Assembly: GCA_038259365.1 (NCBI GenBank)
Contig: JBBSOW010000057.1
Coordinates: 1 to 20,310, forward strand
Reading direction: 5' to 3'
Origin: JBBSOW01 sp038259365
GTDB taxonomy: Bacteria > Actinomycetota > Actinomycetes > Propionibacteriales > Propionibacteriaceae
DNA: 20,310 bases
How positions within the stretch are numbered: the stretch's first letter is position 1; every line of letters begins with the position of its first letter. The notes beneath the pieces were generated by a model. It saw nothing but the letters and a program-made list of their open reading frames with translations, had not been told where the DNA came from and ran no database searches. A program made the translations under genes and the position numbers. Below are positions 15,959-20,310 of this stretch, piece after piece.

Positions 15959-16935
15959 ATGGAGATCTTGGTGCTCGGCGGGACGGCGATGCTCGGTAGG
16001 GGGATCGCGGCGACCGCAGTTGAACGAGGGCACACGGTCACCTGCCTAGCGCGAGGCAGCGCCGACGTTCCCGCGGGAACGTCCTTCGTCGCCGCGGATC
16101 GGGATGATGGGTCCGGCTTGAAGGAGGTCGCCGATCGCCGCTGGGGCGCCGTGATCGACGTGGCCCGCCAGCCCGGGCAGGTCCGCCGCGCCGTCCGCGA
16201 TCTCAGCACCTCCCACCGGGCTTTCGTCTCCTCCAGAAACGTCTACGCCGACTTCTCCCAACTTGAGGACGAGGACGCCCCGGTGCGCGAACCGCTCGAC
16301 GGCGACGTTATGGCGGACATGTCGAGCTACGGGGAGGTGAAGGTGGCCTGCGACAAGGCCGTTCGCGGCACAACTGGATCGGCGACGATCGTTCGCTCGG
16401 GGTTGATCGGCGGACCGGGGGATTGGTCGGGCCGCAACGGTTACTGGCCGTGGCGGTTCGCGCACCCCCACGGCCGGGGACGTGATCGTGCCCGACGATC
16501 CCGAGTTTCCATGCCCCATCATCGACGTGCGGGATCTGGCGGCCGGGATCGTCGAGGTGTGCGAGCAGCGTCTCCACGGCACCTTCAACGCCACGGGCCC
16601 GACCATTACTCTTGACGAGGTTCTCGAGGCTGCCGCGAGCGGCCGACAGCGCCGCCAACCCGCGCCCCGTCTCGATCGCCAAGTTGGCCGAGTTGGGGAT
16701 CACCGCCTGGATGGGCCCGGCGTCACTGCCGCTGTGGATCGACGATCCCGAGTGGAGAGGCTTCGCCACGATGAACTGCGATCGGGCCCGCGCCGCCGGT
16801 CTGACCACCCGGCCGATGGAGGACACGCTCCGGCAGCCTTGGGCTACGAGAACGACCGCGAGCGGTCATCTGGGGATCCGGCCCGCCAGGCCGGCCTCAC
16901 CGACGACGAGGAGCGTCGCGTCCGGGCCGCGCTAA
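15959..16935 (+). pseudogene. SDR-type NAD(P)-binding reductase/epimerase broken by three frameshifts
   Basis: The reading starts with a Rossmann motif (MEILVLGGTAMLGRGIA, GGxxxLG at residues 7-13) and SSRNVYAD, as in NAD-dependent epimerase/dehydratase-like reductases of about 320 residues. Homologous sequence then moves between frames. The first frame holds to GYWPWRFAH near 16465. The next frame carries VPDDPEFPCPIIDVRDLA to about 16635. A third frame carries PVSIAKLAELGITAWMG...LTTRPMEDTLR to about 16835. The second frame then resumes with LGYENDRE and AGLTDDEERRVRAAL. The shifts correspond to an extra C in the five-C run 16465-16469, one extra base near 16630, and one missing base near 16840. 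Either the gene is dead or the assembly has indels here. A TGAAGT hexamer six bases before the ATG resembles the leaderless pattern. The end is set at the TAA where the family normally stops. Confidence 0.72.
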
Positions 16936-17090
16936 AACCGGGCTGGCCGGCGCGAGAGCTGTGGACAACCCGTGCACACCGACCAACCGAGTTCGCAAGC
17001 GTCCGCGGCGGCACCGGATTGGCGTGCGTTCTCGCCCCGCTGGCCGCCGTCGTTATCGAAAGCCTGGTCGGGCATCGCCAGGCAACCGAG

Positions 17091-17636
17091 TCAAAGACGG
17101 GCGGCGTGGCCTAGCGCGTTCACAGCACGCAGATGCTTCTCACCTGCTCGCGTGGCATTTGACGGCGACAGGTGTGGCGCAGCGAGTACCGGCACAACGC
17201 GCGCGTCGGCGTCGAGGGTGAAGTGGCGCATAATTCCGGTGAGGGCAGAATTTCCGAAAGCCACAACTGCCCGGAGTTGCGGCAGGGCGGCGAGCAACTC
17301 GGCCAGGGCGGGTCGCGCTTCCTCAAGGTCGGCGACCGTGGGCGGCCGGCTCAGTGCCCACGGCACGACGTTCCAGCGCAGGTAGTCCGAACGGATCAGG
17401 CTGGACTCGGTGCGCGCCCGACGGAAGGCCGCCGCCGTCGGCCCAGGATTGTCCTCGCTGCTGATCGCGGCGTCACCCAGAGCGATTGTGCCTGGCCCCG
17501 GTGACTCCATCAGCACGAGCACCCGCGCGTTGCTACCGCCGGAGTCCGGATCGAACCCGGGGACGAATCGCCACGTTTCATCCTCTGCTTTACGCCATCG
17601 GGCCACGAGCAGATTGAGGGCGTGCAGATCCTGCAT
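17091..17636 (-). CDS. Uracil-DNA glycosylase family protein
   Basis: The 181-residue protein shows the uracil-DNA glycosylase superfamily plan: VLVLMESPGPG (39-49, motif A region, related to GExPG), EDNPGPTAAAFRRA (61-74), WNVVPWAL (88-95), VVAFGNSAL (124-132) and APHLSPSN (153-160, motif B, where most members read HPSP). Family members remove uracil from DNA; the closest type I recall is a group of small actinobacterial proteins annotated as uracil-DNA glycosylases without tested activity. The motif B leucine departs from the proline usually seen. The ATG at 17636 fits the family N-terminus and has TACAGT six bases upstream without a Shine-Dalgarno. Its intact frame between two broken genes suggests it is under selection, or that it arrived after the surroundings decayed. 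Confidence 0.75.
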   Translation of the reverse strand: MQDLHALNLLVARWRKAEDETWRFVPGFDPDSGGSNARVLVLMESPGPGTIALGDAAISSEDNPGPTAAAFRRARTESSLIRSDYLRWNVVPWALSRPPTVADLEEARPALAELLAALPQLRAVVAFGNSALTGIMRHFTLDADARVVPVLAAPHLSPSNATRAGEKHLRAVNALGHAARL

Positions 17637-17642
17637 GCCGCC

Positions 17643-17648
17643 ACTGTA
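17643..17648 (-). promoter_or_regulatory. Candidate -10 element of a leaderless promoter
   Basis: Read on the minus strand this is TACAGT, followed by six bases (GGCGGC) and the ATG at 17636. It is the third case in this window of TANNNT-N6-ATG in front of a gene without a usual Shine-Dalgarno. Confidence 0.4.
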
Positions 17649-17700
17649 CGTCGGGTGGGGCTGCACGGGTTGCCTCCCGGATGGCTCAGCCGAGGCCGCC

Positions 17701-17899
17701 GAAGGGGCGAACCTCCACCTGATGGCGCAGTCGTTGGAGTCCCGCGGGCTCGGCCTGAGCCCGCGCAGCACCTGGCGGCCGGTGAGCATCGAGGCCGCGG
17801 ACTGGGCGCTTCGCCGCCGTCATGGCGGTGTTGGCCGCCACGCTCGGGGCCGGTTGGGCTCTCGGGTTCCTCGAGGGATTCGGCGCCCTCACCCCTTAA
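17701..17899 (+). pseudogene. C-terminal remnant resembling an ECF transporter T component
   Basis: Between the glycosylase start and the HxlR stop (a 329-nt gap) lies what reads as the end of a membrane protein. Frame 1 gives LHLMAQSLESRGLGLSPR followed by STWRPVSIEAADWA, like the cytoplasmic SRG/ARG coupling motif of EcfT/CbiQ proteins. Frame 2 then gives AAVMAVLAATLGAGWALGFL and ends at a TAA (17897-17899), like a final transmembrane helix. Removing one base near 17809 joins them smoothly. Nothing of the preceding roughly 200 residues is present, since the glycosylase gene occupies that place. The family call rests on one short motif plus a helix and is tentative. The 66 bases after the TAA show nothing. 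Confidence 0.4.
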
Positions 17900-17965
17900 C
17901 CGATTTGGCCGTCGATGTCGTCTGCGGTGCTCTTCCATGCCGCTGTGAATCGATAGCCGGTGCCC

Positions 17966-18673
17966 TCAAGCTAATGGGTTTGCAGCGTCAACGGTTGGCT
18001 CTGGTCGGGGTGTGGGGGCGAGGGGCGACAGCTTGAGCCAGCTTGGGAGAGCGCGTCGGGCTCGCGTCGCTCCGTGCAACTCCATCGATCCGGAACGTAG
18101 TGCGGCGGCCCAGGTGAGGTCGCCCCGCCACACCAGAGTCAGTGCCCGGAGGCCCGTCTCGATGGCGACGCGTACGTCGAACCCGGGGTCTGCGTCGCAG
18201 ACGTCCACTCCTTCGGTGGTGATGACGATCCACCATTCACGGTTGGCGACAGGCACGTCGGTGAAGATGAAATGCAGCACCGTGCGGCCTTCGGGTAGCA
18301 AGTCCACAGCGATGTTGCGGTGAATGTCCCACAGCAATAGGTGGGGATCGAGATCCTCATCACCGATCTCTGGTACCCAGCGGATGCCCCACGACCCGAG
18401 CGCTTCGACGATGGGTTCCAACTCTTTGCCGGCCGGACTCAACCGATAATGGACCCGGTTCCCGTCTTCCCACCTCTCGATGACACCAGCGCGAACCAGG
18501 GTCTGAAGTCGCTTCGAGAGCAAAGTGGGAGAGATCCGAGGCAGGCCTCGGCGGAGGTCGTTGAAGTGGTGGCTGCCCATCATCAACTCCCGGACCACCA
18601 GCATGGTCCAGCGCTCATCGAGGAGTTCCATCGCCTTAGCGACCGGGCAAAACTGTCCGTAGCTAGCGGGCAT
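17966..18673 (-). CDS. HxlR-family transcriptional regulator with SCP2-like C-terminal domain
   Basis: The 235-residue protein has an N-terminal winged helix of the HxlR type (about 5-100). It carries the conserved opening FCPVAKAMELLDERWTMLVVREL with C9, the recognition region RISPTLLSKRLQTLVRAGVIER, and a wing GNRVHYRLSPAGKEL. HxlR members are often redox or electrophile sensors that use this cysteine. Residues about 110-212 look like an SCP2-type lipid-binding fold, seen in some longer actinobacterial HxlR proteins, which may bind a hydrophobic ligand. The ATG at 18673 has AGGAAGG eight bases upstream. It is divergent from two SnoaL-like genes; by analogy with other HxlR loci it probably controls that operon and itself through the palindrome between them. 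Confidence 0.88.
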   Translation of the reverse strand: MPASYGQFCPVAKAMELLDERWTMLVVRELMMGSHHFNDLRRGLPRISPTLLSKRLQTLVRAGVIERWEDGNRVHYRLSPAGKELEPIVEALGSWGIRWVPEIGDEDLDPHLLLWDIHRNIAVDLLPEGRTVLHFIFTDVPVANREWWIVITTEGVDVCDADPGFDVRVAIETGLRALTLVWRGDLTWAAALRSGSMELHGATRARRALPSWLKLSPLAPTPRPEPTVDAANPLA

Positions 18674-18777
18674 GACAACGCCTTCCTAGACGCACCTCGA
18701 TCGAATCGACACGTCGGGGATCCAACTCATGCTACCCCCCGACTCGCGGCGCAAGGAGGTTCGGCGCCGGTACAGAT

Positions 18778-18792
18778 CGGGTACTATACCCG
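18778..18792. promoter_or_regulatory. Palindrome with -10-like hexamers on both strands
   Basis: CGGGTA-CTA-TACCCG is a perfect 6-bp inverted repeat around three bases, located between the HxlR gene and the SnoaL pair. Its centre reads TACTAT on the plus strand and TATAGT on the minus strand, both fitting a -10 element. It also contains GTAC, a second copy of which lies at 18770-18773. Nothing convincing stands at either -35. The position suits an HxlR operator that would block both promoters at once. Confidence 0.5.
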
Positions 18793-18850
18793 CCCGCCCC
18801 GCCCGGCGATCATGGAAGGACGAGATCGACTACCGAGAAGGAACATCAAA

Positions 18851-19276
18851 ATGAAAATCGACCATGCCAGTACCATCGCCAACGCGGTGGACAAGTTGAA
18901 CGCCGGGGATGTCCAGGGCTACGTGCGTTCCCTCTACGCGCCGGAGTGCCAGTTCCATGGCTTCCCCGACGCCTTCCCTCCCACCCGAGACGGCATCGCC
19001 GACTTCTTCCTCGCGTTGATCGCTGCCGTGCCCGACGCGCGGATCACCGCCAGGGACATTCTCGTAGACGATGACCGGGTGGCGGTTCGCTTCGTGCTCA
19101 CCGGCACGCACCGGGGCGAGCTGTTCGGCGTCGCTGGCTCCGGGCGCGCTCTGGAGGTGGAGGGCATCACCGTGGTCCAGTTTTTGGACGGCATGGTTGT
19201 CGAGCGGTGGAACCGTCTCGACGATTTGGGGTTGCTTACCCAGCTGGGTGCACTCCCGGTCTCGACGCCGGTCTGA
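18851..19276 (+). CDS. SnoaL-like / ester cyclase family protein (first of pair)
   Basis: This 141-residue protein has the NTF2-like fold of SnoaL polyketide cyclases and related ester cyclases. Marks are the N-terminal helix with LNAGDVQGYVRSLYAPECQFHG (16-37), TRDGIADFFLALIAAVPD (45-62), VRFVLTGTHRGELFGVAGSGR (79-99) and the strand VEGITVVQFLDGMVVERWNRLD (103-124), all in family order. Family activity ranges from ring closure to hydrolysis or isomerisation of small organic molecules; many members are uncharacterised. The ATG at 18851 has GAAGGA eight bases upstream. An in-frame ATG 13 codons earlier has no ribosome binding site. Its stop overlaps the next ATG (TGATG). Divergence from the HxlR gene implies induction by a compound that the pair may act on. 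Confidence 0.85.
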   Translation: MKIDHASTIANAVDKLNAGDVQGYVRSLYAPECQFHGFPDAFPPTRDGIADFFLALIAAVPDARITARDILVDDDRVAVRFVLTGTHRGELFGVAGSGRALEVEGITVVQFLDGMVVERWNRLDDLGLLTQLGALPVSTPV

Positions 19277-19746
19277 TGTCCGGCTCTGCGCAGCGCTCCT
19301 ACCCGGAGGAGGGAACGCTGCTCGAAACGAACAAGAAACTCGTCCGACGCTTGTTCCACGACATCGACGCCTTGAGCCCTACCCTCCACAGCGACTTCTT
19401 CGACGCGAGCTATGTAGACGATACCCCGCTGCCGATCCCGGGGCTCTCGTCCGGGATCGACGGTGCTCGGCAGGTCTACGCGGTCAACCAGGCGGCGTTC
19501 ACCGATCCGTGGCACACCATCGAGGGGCAGGTGGCCGAAGGCAACCTGGTGATCACCTGGCTCACCGCAGGCGGCAGACACACAGGCGAGTTGCTCGGGG
19601 TTGCCGCCACCGGTAAGGACGTGTCGATGCGGGGTGTGACCATCTTCGAGGTCGTCGAGGGAAAGATCGTCAGCCGCTGGGGTATCAGCGACCTACTAGA
19701 CCTCTTCGTCCAGCTCGGGGCGGTACCTGCGCCAGGAGCCCCTTGA
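19276..19746 (+). CDS. SnoaL-like / ester cyclase family protein (second of pair)
   Basis: The 156-residue product has the same NTF2-like plan as its neighbour: ETNKKLVRRLFHDID (17-31), GIDGARQVYAVNQAAFTDPW (60-79), VITWLTAGGRHTGELLGVAATGK (92-114) and RGVTIFEVVEGKIVSRWGISD (119-139). It is a diverged paralogue rather than a recent copy. The annotated ATG overlaps the previous stop by one base, giving coupled translation, but the first 14 residues do not look like family sequence. A very strong GGAGGAGGG lies just before a CTG at 19318, where the family usually begins, so the true start may be that CTG, giving 142 residues. The pair may form a heteromeric NTF2-like enzyme, since such folds often dimerise; this is inference. 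Confidence 0.82.
   Translation: MSGSAQRSYPEEGTLLETNKKLVRRLFHDIDALSPTLHSDFFDASYVDDTPLPIPGLSSGIDGARQVYAVNQAAFTDPWHTIEGQVAEGNLVITWLTAGGRHTGELLGVAATGKDVSMRGVTIFEVVEGKIVSRWGISDLLDLFVQLGAVPAPGAP
19305..19313 (+). promoter_or_regulatory. Strong internal Shine-Dalgarno before a CTG codon
   Basis: GGAGGAGGG is located inside the annotated start region of the second SnoaL-like gene, four bases before the in-frame CTG at 19318-19320. Its strength and the family-like sequence that follows make it a candidate for initiation at CTG, or the trace of a former ATG. Confidence 0.45.
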
Positions 19747-19846
19747 GCCGTACGAGCGGGCCCCTAGGCGGCGGCCGCCCAGCTCGCCAGGAGCCAGCCA
19801 CGTCGACCGGCCGCCTCGGAGCCCGATCTTGGACGGGCGGCGGGCC

Positions 19847-20310
19847 TCAGTCGCGCCGGAGGCGGCGACCCAGCGCGACCAGCCCGGCGCCCAGGAGGCT
19901 CAACCCGATGCCGGCACCAGCCGCCGCCATCGCCAACGCGGGCGATCCGGTGTTGGCCAGCAGCGGTCCGGTATTGTCCAAAACCGGTCCGGCGTTGGCC
20001 GGATTCGGCTCGGCATCGTCGGGGTTCGGCCCGGCCGGGGCCTGGTAGGTGAAGTCTAGCGGTGCGCTCGACCCGCCCGGGGTGGTTGCGACCACATCCA
20101 CGGTTCCGGCCGGTGCCGAGGGGGTGGTGAAGGTCAACGAGGTGCCGTCATCGGCGACGTCGACCTCGTCGGCCGGGACGTTTTGATCACCGATGGCTAC
20201 GGTGGTGTCCCCGGGAACGAACCCGGTGCCGGTGATCGTGACCTCGGTGCCACCGGCGGTCGGGCCCGAATCGGGGTCCAGCGATGCCGCGGTCGGCGCC
20301 ACTACGGCCG
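19847..20310 (-). CDS. IPT/TIG-domain surface protein with LAxTG sorting signal (partial)
   Basis: Only the C-terminal 154 residues are inside the window; the frame stays open at the right edge. An IPT/TIG immunoglobulin-like domain is visible: ASLDPDSGPTAGGTEVTITG followed by TGFVPGDTTVAIGD, ending near PLDFTYQAP. A Pro/Asn-rich spacer then leads to LANTG, a hydrophobic helix (ALAMAAAGAGIGLSLLGAGLVAL) and the basic tail GRRLRRD. This is a cell-wall sorting signal; LAxTG is the form used by class E sortases of high-GC actinobacteria rather than LPxTG. The spacer carries a second near-copy, LDNTG, seven residues earlier. The protein should be anchored to peptidoglycan, but its main domains lie outside the window. 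It is convergent with the second SnoaL-like gene, with a GC-rich 100-nt gap that lacks a clear terminator. Confidence 0.82.
   Translation of the reverse strand, partial: AVVAPTAASLDPDSGPTAGGTEVTITGTGFVPGDTTVAIGDQNVPADEVDVADDGTSLTFTTPSAPAGTVDVVATTPGGSSAPLDFTYQAPAGPNPDDAEPNPANAGPVLDNTGPLLANTGSPALAMAAAGAGIGLSLLGAGLVALGRRLRRD

Noticed and set aside
16963..16971. DnaA-box-like TGTGGACAA
   Set aside because: A single isolated box with no cluster, no AT-rich region and no dnaA/dnaN neighbours; expected by chance.
16936..17114. Extension of the reductase frame to a stop at 17114
   Set aside because: The family ends near 16935; the added residues match nothing and overlap the 3' end of the glycosylase gene.
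17686..17892. Small minus-strand frame of 68 codons
   Set aside because: No ribosome binding site and Arg/Pro/Ala-rich noise; the opposite strand reads better as a transporter remnant.

Overview
The window is high-GC, gene-dense bacterial DNA on which almost every gene points to an actinobacterium (Actinomycetota). The signs are a YbaK/EbsC-like protein, a DUF445 membrane protein, an M15 peptidase with a twin-arginine signal and two peptidoglycan-binding repeats, a TerC protein, a secreted GH13 amylase with X25/SusE-like domains, an HxlR regulator fused to an SCP2-like domain, and a surface protein ending in a LAxTG sorting signal of the type used by class E sortases. Several starts look leaderless (TANNNT about 6 nt before the ATG), which is also common in this phylum. 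Order and genus cannot be fixed from the sequence alone. No rRNA, tRNA, CRISPR array, insertion sequence or phage gene was seen.

Layout. 0.1-0.65 kb (+): a YbaK/EbsC-family deacylase-like protein. 0.64-6.3 kb (-), in transcription order: a glutamine-synthetase-like gamma-glutamyl ligase, a papain-fold-like cysteine protein overlapping it by 13 nt, an MFS transporter, DUF445, and an aldo/keto reductase. 6.3-6.7 kb is a non-coding divergent region. 6.7-7.7 kb (+): an exported M15 peptidase. 7.7-7.86 kb: a convergent gap holding a perfect 13-bp inverted repeat around a perfect 12-bp palindrome. 7.86-10.8 kb: a divergent pair, TerC (-) and a KefB/CPA2 cation:proton antiporter with an RCK domain (+). 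10.8-15.8 kb (-): a 1126-residue secreted alpha-amylase followed by a POT peptide transporter. 16-17.9 kb is a decayed region: an SDR-type reductase broken by three single-base shifts, an intact uracil-DNA-glycosylase-like gene, and a C-terminal scrap resembling an ECF transporter T component. 18-19.75 kb: an HxlR regulator divergent from two SnoaL-like genes. 19.85 kb to the end (-): the C-terminus of an IPT/TIG surface protein.

How the parts may work together. The amylase and POT transporter form a likely nutrient-scavenging unit. The amylase ends exactly where the catalytic half of bifunctional amylopullulanases normally begins, so it looks like a natural domain-boundary truncation. The most system-like cluster is the ligase plus cysteine protein plus MFS exporter; I read it tentatively as a make/cleave/transport set for a gamma-glutamyl conjugate of unknown substrate. 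The HxlR/SnoaL locus looks like a self-contained regulator with a divergent target operon. A 15-bp palindrome in its intergenic region carries -10-like hexamers in both directions.
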